This document shows, piece after piece, positions 16,103 through 24,724 of a stretch of DNA of 57,084 nt; positions within the stretch are counted from its first letter, which is position 1, and every line of letters begins with the position of its first letter. The notes beneath the pieces are model-generated. The model saw only the letters and a list, made by a program, of their open reading frames with translations. It made no database searches and was not told the origin of the DNA. Made by a program: the position numbers and the translations under genes. The stretch is from JADJEI01 sp035328465. GTDB lineage: Bacteria; Bacteroidota; Ignavibacteria; Ignavibacteriales; Ignavibacteriaceae. Location of the stretch: positions 1 to 57,084 of the forward strand of contig DAOLIQ010000012.1 in NCBI GenBank assembly GCA_035328465.1, written 5' to 3'.

Positions 16103-17635
16103 TTAAAGTTCGAACTTGATGCCTTGTGCTAATGGTAAAGTTGAACCAAAATTGATTGTGTTAGTTTGGCGACGCATATAAGCTTTCCATGCATCAGAGC
16201 CAGATTCTCTTCCACCCCCAGTTTCTTTTTCTCCTCCAAAAGCACCGCCAATTTCTGCACCCGAAGTACCAATATTAACATTGGCAATTCCGCAATCAGA
16301 GCCCCATGCTGATAGAAATTCTTCTGCTTCACGCATGTTATTTGTAAAAATTGATGATGATAATCCCTGTACTACAGAGTTTTGTAATTCAATTGCTGAT
16401 GAAACATTTCCCGAATATTTTATTAAATACAATATTGGTGCGAATGTCTCTTCCTGTACTATTTGATAACTATTTTCCGCTTCGACAAGTGCAGGCATTA
16501 CATAAGTACCCGATTCAAATCCTTTCCCGCTAAGAACTTGTCCGCCAAAAAGTACTTTACCCCCCTCCTGTTTAACACGTTCGATTGCTTTTGTAAATTC
16601 ATTTACAGCATCCTTATCGATCAGAGGACCAACGTGATTTTTTTCATCGAGGGGATTTCCAATTCTTAAACTTGAATATGCCTTAACTATAGAATCTTTT
16701 ACTTTATCGAATATGCTTTCATGAATGATTAATCTTCTTGTAGAAGTACATCTCTGTCCGCATGTTCCAACTGCACCAAATACCACTGCAGGAATCGCCA
16801 TTTTCAAATCAGCATCCGGAGTCATAATTATTGCATTATTACCACCAAGTTCTAGTATTGATTTACCAAATCTTTTTGCGATAACTTGAGCCGCATGTCG
16901 CCCGACATTGGTCGAACCAGTTACCGATATTAGTGGTATGTTTTTATCATTTAATATTTTTTCTCCTATTGTAGATCCTTTACCAATTATCAAAGAAAAA
17001 ATGCCTTCTGGTAAATTATTCTCTTTTACTACTTGCGCAACTATTTTTTGGGTGGCGATAGCAGACAGTGGCACTTTTGATGATGGCTTCCATAAATTTA
17101 CATCACCGCAAATGGCAGCAAGCATCGCATTCCATGCCCAAACAGCAACCGGAAAATTAAACGCCGAAATAGTAGTAACAATTCCTAATGGATGGTATTG
17201 ATCATACATCCGATGATTTGGTCTTTCTGACTGCATAGTATAACCATATAACTGCCTTGATTGCCCTACTGCGAAATCACAAATATCAATCATCTCCTGT
17301 ACTTCGCCTAATCCTTCTTGCAATGATTTACCCATTTCATAAGAAACTAATGATCCTAATTCCTTTTTATTTTCTCGAAGTTTTAATCCAATCTGTCTTA
17401 CAATTTCACCTCGTTTTGGTGCGGGAACTGTTCTCCAATATTTAAATGCTTCAAGTGAAGTTTTAATAATATTGTTGTAATCATTTTCTGACGCTTGATA
17501 AACTGAAGCAATCACTTCTCCATTTGTCGGAGATGAAATTGTGAGTTTTCCCTCTGAAGTAGTATTATTCCAAAGGCTGCCGGTTGATGAGCCAAAATTA
17601 TTTTCTTCTATTCCAAGTTTTTTTAAGAATTCCAT
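16103..17635 (-). CDS. ALDH7-type aminoadipate semialdehyde dehydrogenase
   Basis: A 510-residue aldehyde dehydrogenase of the ALDH7/AmaB group, which oxidises alpha-aminoadipate semialdehyde (in equilibrium with piperideine-6-carboxylate) to alpha-aminoadipate. The group is recognised by GEVQEMIDICDFAVGQSRQL. The catalytic set is present: Asn160 in SAFNFP, Glu262 in LELGGN and Cys296 in GQRCTS. It follows the Rrf2 regulator by 18 bases on the same strand, and lysine 6-aminotransferase, which makes the substrate, is the divergent neighbour. That context supports the lysine assignment over other semialdehydes. An AAAGGA ribosome-binding site precedes the ATG. Confidence 0.9.
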   Translation of the reverse strand: MEFLKKLGIEENNFGSSTGSLWNNTTSEGKLTISSPTNGEVIASVYQASENDYNNIIKTSLEAFKYWRTVPAPKRGEIVRQIGLKLRENKKELGSLVSYEMGKSLQEGLGEVQEMIDICDFAVGQSRQLYGYTMQSERPNHRMYDQYHPLGIVTTISAFNFPVAVWAWNAMLAAICGDVNLWKPSSKVPLSAIATQKIVAQVVKENNLPEGIFSLIIGKGSTIGEKILNDKNIPLISVTGSTNVGRHAAQVIAKRFGKSILELGGNNAIIMTPDADLKMAIPAVVFGAVGTCGQRCTSTRRLIIHESIFDKVKDSIVKAYSSLRIGNPLDEKNHVGPLIDKDAVNEFTKAIERVKQEGGKVLFGGQVLSGKGFESGTYVMPALVEAENSYQIVQEETFAPILYLIKYSGNVSSAIELQNSVVQGLSSSIFTNNMREAEEFLSAWGSDCGIANVNIGTSGAEIGGAFGGEKETGGGRESGSDAWKAYMRRQTNTINFGSTLPLAQGIKFEL

Positions 17636-17653
17636 AGTTTTTCCTTTAGATTA

Positions 17654-18070
17654 TTATTTTGTTTTATCTATTATTTGTTTTAAAGTTAAAGATTTCATTT
17701 TGTCCTCTATTTCGATTTGGATATCTGCGAAGAGTTCAAGAAAGAAATCATTTAATTTAGCAGATCGCTCATTTTTTTGTCCCTGCTCTTTGTTCACATT
17801 TAAGTGAAATGCTTTTCTATCTTCGATGGCACAATAAATCTCTTGCAAATGAATATCGGCAGGATTCTTTTTTAGAACAAACCCACCCGAAGTTCCGAGA
17901 TTACTTTCAATCATTTTATTCTTCACCAACAAAGAAAATATTTTACGAAGCTTTGAAGCGTTTATTCCAGTACCTTCTGAAATTTCCTGACTTGTTTTAC
18001 CGGCAGGCGCAGCTTCTGCCAAATAGCAAAGTGCTTTTACTGTTGTTGAGAGTTTTGTGGATGCTGACAT
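17654..18070 (-). CDS. Rrf2-family transcriptional regulator
   Basis: A 138-residue Rrf2 protein with a winged-helix N-terminal half. It shows the SQEISEGTGINASKLRKIFS helix-turn-helix, then TSGGFVLKKNPADIHLQEIY. Only two cysteines are present (Cys15 and one in IYCAIED), not the three-cysteine loop of IscR or NsrR, so a bound Fe-S cluster is unlikely. It is the first gene before ALDH7 and divergent from lysine aminotransferase, so local control of lysine breakdown is the natural reading. A perfect inverted repeat lies just upstream of its start and may be its own operator. Confidence 0.88.
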   Translation of the reverse strand: MSASTKLSTTVKALCYLAEAAPAGKTSQEISEGTGINASKLRKIFSLLVKNKMIESNLGTSGGFVLKKNPADIHLQEIYCAIEDRKAFHLNVNKEQGQKNERSAKLNDFFLELFADIQIEIEDKMKSLTLKQIIDKTK

Positions 18071-18442
18071 AAACTTAATTATTTGTTACAGTAAGTGTAA
18101 CTAATTGATGGCATATTTCCAAATTAATTATTAGTACAGCAGAATAATGAATATTAAGTATTGAGAAACGATATAACTTGAGATTAGTCAAATTTTCACA
18201 TAATTTCAATGGTAATTGAAAAAGCTTTGAAGCAGATTTGAATTTTTACCGTATCTTGCTTAAATTACTATAGAAATGTTAACAGTTTGTATGAAAATAA
18301 AAATTAAAAACTTCCAAAAAATTACAGGCAAAAAACTGCTTAGAAGTTATTTTGTCTCCCGATTCGAAAATTTATTCTAATTTCCTGCCTCCTCTCTGTT
18401 CTAATTCTATTTTTTCATTATTAAATTTTAAAGGATAATACC
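18071..18442. other. Divergent intergenic region, rrf2-ALDH7 / lat
   Basis: The 372 bases between the divergent start codons contain the dyad at 18085-18101, no tRNA or ORF I can support, and AT-rich sequence. A TGTTAACA palindrome lies near 18278. AAAGGA sits before the lat start. I could not place a full Bacteroidota promoter for lat with confidence; TTATTTTG near 18347 is one base short of the -7 consensus. Confidence 0.6.
18085..18101. promoter_or_regulatory. Candidate operator upstream of the Rrf2 gene
   Basis: GTTACA (18085-18090), GTAAG and TGTAAC (18096-18101) form a perfect 6-bp inverted repeat with a 5-base spacer. It lies 14 bases before the regulator's ATG, between divergent lysine-catabolism genes. 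Rrf2 dimers bind dyads of about this size. Binding by this regulator is inference. Confidence 0.55.
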
Positions 18443-19807
18443 ATGTACAATAATAATTATGATGAGGCTGTTATGGATAATTCAACTGTAGTAAAACCAG
18501 AGAATGTTCACGAAACTTTAAATAAGTACATTCTAACAGATGGTTTCCCGTTTGTTTTGGATCTTGAAAAAAGTCTTGATGTTCATTTAGTAGACAAGCT
18601 CTCTGGAAACACCTACCTCGACTTTTTCACTTTTTTCGCATCATCCCCATTAGGATTAAACCATCCTAAATTAAATAGAGATGTTATTAAAAAGGAACTG
18701 GCAGAGGCAGCAGTGAACAAACCGTCCAACTCAGACATTTACACAACACAAATGGCAGAATTTGTGGATACATTTGGAAGAATTGCGATGCCAAAATATA
18801 TGAAACATCTTTTCTTTATTTCTGGTGGTGCTTTAGCAGTGGAAAATGGTTTGAAAGTTGCATTCGATTGGAAGGTCAGAAAGAATTTCCTAAAAGGTTA
18901 CAAAGAGGAAAAAGGTCAAATGGTAATTCATTTTAAACAAGCTTTTCATGGAAGAAGCGGTTACACTTTGTCACTTACTAATACCGATCCGAATAAGGTT
19001 TTGTATTTTCCAAAATTTGATTGGCCAAGAATTACAAATCCTAAAATTACTTTTCCACTAGAAAATAATATTGATCAAATTATTAAGGACGAGGAAACAG
19101 CTCTTAGCGAAATCCAACAGGCGATCAAAAATAATCCTGATGATATTGCGGTTATTATAATTGAGCCAATCCAATGTGAAGGTGGTGATAATTATTTCAG
19201 AAAGGAATTCTTTTTAAAACTGAGAGAAATTGCCGACCAAAATGATATTATACTGATGTTTGATGAAGTACAAACCGGTTTTGGCATGACCGGAAAATTC
19301 TGGGCTTCGGACTACTATGTTCAACCTGATATTATTGCTTTCGGTAAGAAAGCTCAGGTTTGCGGGATAATGGTTTCGGATAGAGTTGATGAAGTTCAAG
19401 ATAATTGTTTCCAGAAATCAAGTAGAATCAATTCTACTTGGGGAGCTGATCTTGTGGATATGGTTAGATCTACTCATATTCTTAGAATAATTGAAGAAGA
19501 TAATCTAATTGAGAATGCAAAAGTGTTAGGGAAATATCTTTTAACTCAATTGCATACCCTGCAAGCAAAATATTCTAGCTTAATTCAAAACAGTCGTGGA
19601 CTTGGTTTGCTTTGTGCATTTGATTTCAAAACTTCCGAACTTCGAGACAACTTCAAACAATACTGCCTCGATAATAAACTTATCATACTTGGTTGTGGAG
19701 AAAAGTCAATCAGATTCAGACCACCACTAAATGTAACTCAAACTGGCTTAGAAGAGGGCTTGAATATTATTGAAAAAGTTCTCAATTTTATGTCATCAAT
19801 AAACTAA
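18443..19807 (+). CDS. lat: L-lysine 6-transaminase
   Basis: The enzyme moves the epsilon-amino group of lysine to 2-oxoglutarate, giving aminoadipate semialdehyde. The 454-residue class III aminotransferase has SGGALAVENGLKVAFDWKVR, the PLP-phosphate and carboxylate region FDEVQTGFGMTGKFW and the Schiff-base lysine Lys302 in FGKKAQVCG. The GKKxQVCG form is the one seen in lysine epsilon-aminotransferases. Its product is the substrate of the ALDH7 enzyme across the intergenic region. AAAGGA precedes the ATG and a terminator follows. Confidence 0.93.
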   Translation: MYNNNYDEAVMDNSTVVKPENVHETLNKYILTDGFPFVLDLEKSLDVHLVDKLSGNTYLDFFTFFASSPLGLNHPKLNRDVIKKELAEAAVNKPSNSDIYTTQMAEFVDTFGRIAMPKYMKHLFFISGGALAVENGLKVAFDWKVRKNFLKGYKEEKGQMVIHFKQAFHGRSGYTLSLTNTDPNKVLYFPKFDWPRITNPKITFPLENNIDQIIKDEETALSEIQQAIKNNPDDIAVIIIEPIQCEGGDNYFRKEFFLKLREIADQNDIILMFDEVQTGFGMTGKFWASDYYVQPDIIAFGKKAQVCGIMVSDRVDEVQDNCFQKSSRINSTWGADLVDMVRSTHILRIIEEDNLIENAKVLGKYLLTQLHTLQAKYSSLIQNSRGLGLLCAFDFKTSELRDNFKQYCLDNKLIILGCGEKSIRFRPPLNVTQTGLEEGLNIIEKVLNFMSSIN

Positions 19808-19829
19808 ATTAATAACTACTTGCACGATG

Positions 19830-19860
19830 CGGCTCCGACTAAGGAGCCGTTATCGTTTTA
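19830..19860 (+). terminator. Terminator after lat
   Basis: CGGCTCC (19830-19836) and GGAGCCG (19843-19849) form a 7-bp GC-rich stem around GACTAA. The flanking ACGAT/ATCGT can extend it, and TTTTA follows. It lies in the 62-base gap before rsmI. Confidence 0.8.
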
Positions 19861-19869
19861 AATAAAATT

Positions 19870-20544
19870 ATGTTATACGTCGTCAGTACTCCAATTGGAA
19901 ACTTAAAAGATATCACTTTCAGAGCGATTGAAGTATTGCGTGAAGTTGATTTTATCATTTGTGAAGATACACGGGTAACTTCAATTCTATTGAAACACTA
20001 TGAGATATCAAAAGATTTAATTTCTTTAAATGCATTCTCAGAAAGATTTAAAATTGAAAAGCTTATTGATCGTCTTGCAGGTGGTGAAAAAGGTGCACTC
20101 GTTTCTGATGCCGGAACACCGGGGATCTCCGATCCGGGGGCAAGATTAATTTCTGCATCTATAAAAAATGGTATTGAAGTTTCTGCTGTTCCAGGGGTCA
20201 GCGCTGTTATTACTGCACTCTCAATCAGCGGGCTGCCGACCGATTCATTTGTATATTATGGATTTTTACCAATAAAAAAAGGGCGACAAAAAAAATTACA
20301 AGCAATCAGGGAAGAAACTAGAACTGTTGTAATCTACGAATCTGTTCACCGGATAGAAAAACTCGTAAAGGAATTTTCTGAGTTATTTCCGGAAAGAACC
20401 ATTGTTGTTTGCAGAGAGCTTACAAAAAAATTTGAAGAAATTTGGCGCGGGAAAGCAAGTGATTTATTTAGTTCGCTGAATGATAAAACAATCAAAGGTG
20501 AATTTGTAGTATTAATTGCTCCACAAGATTGGACTGAAGATTAA
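19870..20544 (+). CDS. rsmI: 16S rRNA (cytidine-1402 2'-O) methyltransferase
   Basis: RsmI methylates the ribose of C1402 in the ribosomal P site. The 224-residue protein has the tetrapyrrole-methylase fold: YVVSTPIGNLKDITFRA at the start, EDTRVTSILL, SDAGTPGISDPGARL and VPGVSAVITALSISGLP. It lacks the extra C-terminal domain of the E. coli protein, a short form that I believe is common in Bacteroidota. It converges with apt, and the two stops overlap by 4 bases. Confidence 0.94.
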   Translation: MLYVVSTPIGNLKDITFRAIEVLREVDFIICEDTRVTSILLKHYEISKDLISLNAFSERFKIEKLIDRLAGGEKGALVSDAGTPGISDPGARLISASIKNGIEVSAVPGVSAVITALSISGLPTDSFVYYGFLPIKKGRQKKLQAIREETRTVVIYESVHRIEKLVKEFSELFPERTIVVCRELTKKFEEIWRGKASDLFSSLNDKTIKGEFVVLIAPQDWTED

Positions 20545-21071
20545 TTTTCGTCGCTGTATTTAATCAACGAATTGACTAAATATTTTTTTAGTTTATCTCT
20601 GCCGCTCAAAAACGAAAGTTCAATAATAAACGAAATCTGAACTACCTCCCCACCAAGCATTTCAATCAATTTACAAGCGGCTGCTGCTGTGCCGCCTGTT
20701 GCAAGTAAATCATCGTGAACTAAGACCTTTTCACCTGGCAAAATCGCATCTTTATGGATTTCAAGAACATCAACACCATATTCGAGTGAATATTCTGCTC
20801 TGATTTTCTCAGCCGGAAGTTTGCCTGGCTTTCTTATTGGTATGAATCCGATATTTAGTTTTTCTGCAAGCAGGGCTCCAAAAATAAATCCTCTTGATTC
20901 TATTCCAGCGACTTTATCAATATGAATATTTTTTGTTTGAAGTAATAAACTGTCAAGAGTAAATTTTATTCCACTTGGATCTTTTAATAGAGTTGTAATA
21001 TCACGAAACATTATCCCTTGCTTTGGAAAATCCTTTACCGAACGAATATATTTTTTAAGATCTTCGTACAT
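20541..21071 (-). CDS. apt: Adenine phosphoribosyltransferase
   Basis: Apt salvages adenine to AMP using PRPP. The 176-residue protein has the FRDITTLLKDP segment, IESRGFIFGALLA, RKPGKLP and the PRPP-binding loop VLVHDDLLATGGTA. Length is normal. It follows the enoyl-CoA hydratase gene by 5 bases, so it probably sits at the end of a minus-strand operon. Confidence 0.96.
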   Translation of the reverse strand: MYEDLKKYIRSVKDFPKQGIMFRDITTLLKDPSGIKFTLDSLLLQTKNIHIDKVAGIESRGFIFGALLAEKLNIGFIPIRKPGKLPAEKIRAEYSLEYGVDVLEIHKDAILPGEKVLVHDDLLATGGTAAAACKLIEMLGGEVVQISFIIELSFLSGRDKLKKYLVNSLIKYSDEN

Positions 21072-21076
21072 AACTT

Positions 21077-21826
21077 TTATCTCATGTTTAAAAAATTGTT
21101 AATTCCTTTATCAAAATCTTCCGAGTTCCGGCTGATAACATTTTGATTAACCGCTAATCGAATTGCTGACTCTAAATTCAAATCGCCAATGCTGTGAATT
21201 AATTCTTTTGTCAGTTTCAAACTCAAAGCAGAATTGTTGTAAAGTTTAGCAGCAAATTGAATTGAATCGGAGATGATATCGTCAGAAACTTGATTAACAA
21301 GCCCTTTTTTAAATGATTCATCTGCATCAAAAATATCGCCTGTCAATAAAAATTCTTTTGCTCGTCCTTCGCCAATTCTTTTGATTAAAAATAAAGAAAC
21401 AATAGCCGGCACAAAACCAATTTTAACTTCCGGATAGCCAAATCGTGCATTCGTTTTATCAGCAATAATAAAATCACAGACCGAAGCTAATCCACAGCCG
21501 CCAGCAACAGCCGGACCATTTACTGCCGCAATCACCGGTTTAGGGAATCTATAAATTTTGAGAAGAAGTTCTGCGATGTTTTCCGAGTCAGTTTTATTTT
21601 CACTAATTGAGTAATCTTTTAACTGCTGCAGATAATTCAGATCTGCGCCGGAACAAAATGAACTTCCCTCCCCTGTTATAATAATCACTTTAACAGAAGT
21701 GTTATCCTCAAATTTGTCTAATTGATTTTTTAATGCTAGGACTAATTCTGGATTTAAAGAATTTCTTTTATCTGGACGATTAAGTCTTATCACCGCTGTT
21801 TTATTTATAATTTCAACTTTAATCAT
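21077..21826 (-). CDS. Enoyl-CoA hydratase/isomerase family protein
   Basis: A 249-residue crotonase-fold protein. The oxyanion-hole segments are GEGSSFCSGADLNYLQQ and VNGPAVAGGCGLASVCDFII. The hydratase Glu that normally follows the second motif (GGGxE) is not evident in GGCGLA; the later FGYPEVKIGFVPAIVS holds the second acidic position. It could be a methylglutaconyl-CoA-type or 2,3-enoyl-CoA hydratase, but the substrate cannot be fixed. It lies between a PAP2-like gene and apt. Confidence 0.85.
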   Translation of the reverse strand: MIKVEIINKTAVIRLNRPDKRNSLNPELVLALKNQLDKFEDNTSVKVIIITGEGSSFCSGADLNYLQQLKDYSISENKTDSENIAELLLKIYRFPKPVIAAVNGPAVAGGCGLASVCDFIIADKTNARFGYPEVKIGFVPAIVSLFLIKRIGEGRAKEFLLTGDIFDADESFKKGLVNQVSDDIISDSIQFAAKLYNNSALSLKLTKELIHSIGDLNLESAIRLAVNQNVISRNSEDFDKGINNFLNMR

Positions 21827-21839
21827 TTACATAATTACC

Positions 21840-22451
21840 CTAAAAAGTCGGCTTCGAAAGTAAACTTAAATAATAATTCATTTGTAGAAAGGTCGAGAAA
21901 AATCCAAATAAAATTCCTGCAGCCACTTGTGAAATATCGTGACATCTTAATTTGATTCTTGACCAGCCAATCAATAAAACGATCGGGGATAAATAAAGAG
22001 CATCGTAACCAAGATAGATTGTCATTGCTGCAAGTGCACCTGCTGCCCCTATACTGTGAGCACTAATCTTCCAAAATTTATTAATTAATACGACGATGAT
22101 CGTATTTGTGATATAACAAATCCAAAAAGAAAGCGTGATAGGATTTACTTGCGATTTAACCAGCACATAAAATCCCATCATATAAAATAACACAGATACC
22201 ATATATGGAAATGTTCTTTCATCTTTAGCAGTGGCATCTTCATCGCCAATCATTTGCCGTTTTCTTAGATACAAAAAAAGCATGATAATAAAACCGAATC
22301 CAAAAGTAAATGCTGTTACTATCGTAGTGTATTTTCTTTCAGGTAATACTTCAAGATTTATGGCGAAGAAGGTAAAAATTAAAATCGTAAACGAAGGGGG
22401 AACAAATACTGTCGAAATAATTCTTGCCAATTTATTTGTGCTACGACTCAA
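21840..22451 (-). CDS. PAP2-like membrane protein
   Basis: A 203-residue protein with about six membrane helices. Remnants of the PAP2 phosphatase motifs are visible: KDERTFPY (motif 1 region), KISAHSIGAAG (motif 2 with its His) and GWSRIKLRCHDISQ (motif 3, SRx5Hx3). The last acidic residue of motif 3 is Gln here, and motif 2 is SAHS, not PSGH, so activity may be altered. Lipid-phosphate or undecaprenyl-pyrophosphate phosphatase activity would be the default guess. It follows dus by 9 bases. Confidence 0.72.
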   Translation of the reverse strand: MSRSTNKLARIISTVFVPPSFTILIFTFFAINLEVLPERKYTTIVTAFTFGFGFIIMLFLYLRKRQMIGDEDATAKDERTFPYMVSVLFYMMGFYVLVKSQVNPITLSFWICYITNTIIVVLINKFWKISAHSIGAAGALAAMTIYLGYDALYLSPIVLLIGWSRIKLRCHDISQVAAGILFGFFSTFLQMNYYLSLLSKPTF

Positions 22452-22460
22452 ATTAATCTC

Positions 22461-23462
22461 TCACACTTCAGTTAGTTGATTATTAAATGTATCATTGATT
22501 AGCTGTTCAGAATAATCAGATAGTATTGTTTGTACTGAATTAAAATCATCAACTTGCATCAAGCTGTTTCTGATTCTGGAAGCGTAACGCAGCCCTTTTA
22601 AATAGCCAGAATAAAATTTTCTATGTTCCATTACAGCGCGTCTTTCACCTTTAACCTGCACTGCTAGTTCCAGATGACGGATTGCAATCTGAATTTTCTT
22701 TTCGAAACTGGTTTCAGAATTCAGTCTTCCTCCAGCTAAAAGTTTTTTTGCTTCACTAAAAATCCACGGATTTCCAATTGCGCCTCTGGCTATCATAATC
22801 CCGTCAGCGTTAGTTTCCTTAAAAGCGCGAACAGCGTCTTCAGCCGAAAGAATATTCCCATTCAAAACTATAGGAATGGAAACGGCTTCTTTTACTTTGG
22901 GAATCCAACTCCAATCAGCCTCACCTTTATGCCCCATCGTTCGCGTACGGCAATGGACAGTTAATGCTTGTGTGCCAACATCCTCGAGGCGTTTTGCAAT
23001 TTCAACTATTTTTATTGAACTCTGATCCCAGCCTAATCTTGTTTTAACCGTAACAGGAACTTGAACAGATCTAACCACCGCCTCGACAAGCTGCTGAAGA
23101 TATACCGGATCTTTTAATAGACCAGCGCCTGCACCGCATCCAACCACATTTTTTACCCAGCAGCCGGCATTAATATCTATCAGATCCGGATTCTCTCCTT
23201 CAGCAATTTTTGCAGCCGCTACCATCGAATCAAGATTTGCACCATAGATTTGAATCCCGACCGGTCTCTCGGCTTCAATAATCTTTAACTTTTTATGAGT
23301 CTTTTCGGAAGCTCTAATTAAGCCTTCTGAGTTAACAAATTCTGTATAAACAACATCTGCACCAAGTTCGCGACAAATCAATCTAAAGGATATATCCGTC
23401 ACATCCTCCATTGGTGCAAGGAGGATTGCTTTCTCAATTTCTATTTTTCCAACTTTAAACAT
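22461..23462 (-). CDS. dusB: tRNA-dihydrouridine synthase
   Basis: This 333-residue FMN enzyme reduces uridines in the tRNA D-loop. It shows LAPMEDVTDISFR, DINAGCWVKNVVGCGAGAG with the catalytic Cys (most members have GCP where GCW stands here), VTVKTRLGW, ALTVHCRTRTMGHKG and the FMN-phosphate loop NADGIMIARGAIGNPW. The DusB subgroup is the best fit by length and by the VHxRTR motif. It heads a run of minus-strand genes. Confidence 0.92.
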   Translation of the reverse strand: MFKVGKIEIEKAILLAPMEDVTDISFRLICRELGADVVYTEFVNSEGLIRASEKTHKKLKIIEAERPVGIQIYGANLDSMVAAAKIAEGENPDLIDINAGCWVKNVVGCGAGAGLLKDPVYLQQLVEAVVRSVQVPVTVKTRLGWDQSSIKIVEIAKRLEDVGTQALTVHCRTRTMGHKGEADWSWIPKVKEAVSIPIVLNGNILSAEDAVRAFKETNADGIMIARGAIGNPWIFSEAKKLLAGGRLNSETSFEKKIQIAIRHLELAVQVKGERRAVMEHRKFYSGYLKGLRYASRIRNSLMQVDDFNSVQTILSDYSEQLINDTFNNQLTEV

Positions 23463-23504
23463 GCGATTGCTAATTTTAAGATTTCTGAAATGAAAACTAA
23501 TCTT

Positions 23505-24689
23505 TTATTCTTCAAGCTTCAAAACTTTTGGTAAATAAAATATACTTAACAAAAAAATGAACAAAGCAAATATTCCCCCGGTGATAAACGGAAATTGATA
23601 ACCTAAAAACTCAAAAGCAAAACCGCCCCAAAGCGGACCAAGTACACGTCCAAATGCTGAAAAGGATTGGTTAATCCCAAGGGTAACACCTTGTTCAGCA
23701 TCTGGAGTAACTTCTGAAATCAAACTCAATAGGGTTGGCTGCAAAGAGCCGGTGCCAATTGAAAGTAGAATTACAATAAGTGCTAGCCCAAGGAAAGAAC
23801 CTCCAAAAGGAATTAGAAAAAGTCCGATCATCATAAATAGTGAGCCAAATGTAATTAGTTTTCGCTGACTGAAATACTTGCTGGCAGTCCTTAATAACCC
23901 TCCCTGTACGATTGCCGATGAAAGTCCAACTATTCCAAACATATAGCCATTTTGTCTATCCGTAAAGTTATAAATTTTGAAACCGAGCAGAGCAAACGTT
24001 CCATAAATGTTTGCCACTGAAAAGGTAAGCATAAGAAATAGCGTGATTAATAATGCCAAATCAGGTTTTTGAAATATTTTTTTAATCGCAGCGACATCTA
24101 ATATTTTTCTTTTATTTAAAGCAGCCGCCGTTCTATTTAAATTTGATTCGGGCAAAAGTATTAATGTCAAAACAAAAGCAAGCATTGAAAACCCAGCACT
24201 GGCAAATCCTGTAACCATATAACCATATTCAGAGAGAAGTCCGCCAATCAATGGACCAAATACAAAACCGAGTCCAAAGGCAGCGCCGATTAACCCCATC
24301 CCTTTTGATCTTTCCTCACGGGTAGTAACATCAGCGATAAATGCTTGTGCGACACCAATGCTGCTTCCTCCTATTCCCGCAATAATTCTGGAAGTTAAAA
24401 GCATCCAGTAAGAATTTGTGAAAGCGAAAAGAATGTAACCAATTGCATTAAGTAACAAACTTATTACGATGAGCGGTCGTCTCCCGAACTTATCCGAAAG
24501 CTTGCCAAAAATAGGGTTGAAAAAAAATTGTGTGAATGAATAAATTGCAATAGTGACCCCAATTGCTGTTTCATCAACCCCAAGAATTTTTATTGCAAAA
24601 ACTGGAAGAATCGGAATAAGAATTCCAAATCCTAAAAGATCTATAAAAACTGTTAAAAAAATTAGAGAAAGTGCTGATTTACTTTTCAT
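23505..24689 (-). CDS. MFS transporter, TetA-like
   Basis: A 394-residue major facilitator with twelve predicted helices. Motif A reads GKLSDKFGRRPLI between helices 2 and 3, and ITLPESN-like LLPESNLN sits at the end of the first half. The GIGGSSIGVAQAFIADVT segment is typical of the TetA/multidrug H+ antiporter (DHA1) group. The substrate is unknown. It is close upstream of dus on the same strand but not clearly linked by function. Confidence 0.88.
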   Translation of the reverse strand: MKSKSALSLIFLTVFIDLLGFGILIPILPVFAIKILGVDETAIGVTIAIYSFTQFFFNPIFGKLSDKFGRRPLIVISLLLNAIGYILFAFTNSYWMLLTSRIIAGIGGSSIGVAQAFIADVTTREERSKGMGLIGAAFGLGFVFGPLIGGLLSEYGYMVTGFASAGFSMLAFVLTLILLPESNLNRTAAALNKRKILDVAAIKKIFQKPDLALLITLFLMLTFSVANIYGTFALLGFKIYNFTDRQNGYMFGIVGLSSAIVQGGLLRTASKYFSQRKLITFGSLFMMIGLFLIPFGGSFLGLALIVILLSIGTGSLQPTLLSLISEVTPDAEQGVTLGINQSFSAFGRVLGPLWGGFAFEFLGYQFPFITGGIFALFIFLLSIFYLPKVLKLEE

Positions 24690-24724
24690 TACAAATTAAA
24701 CACGATTTTAACATATTTCTGAAA

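Noticed and set aside
16103..17635. P5C dehydrogenase partner for the proline dehydrogenase at 45972
   Set aside because: The GEVQEMIDICDFA region and the neighbouring lysine aminotransferase place this enzyme in the ALDH7 group, not ALDH4.
23505..24689. Tetracycline resistance gene tetA
   Set aside because: The protein is TetA-like only at the level of the DHA1 transporter group; MFS proteins of this type have many substrates and no tetR is adjacent.
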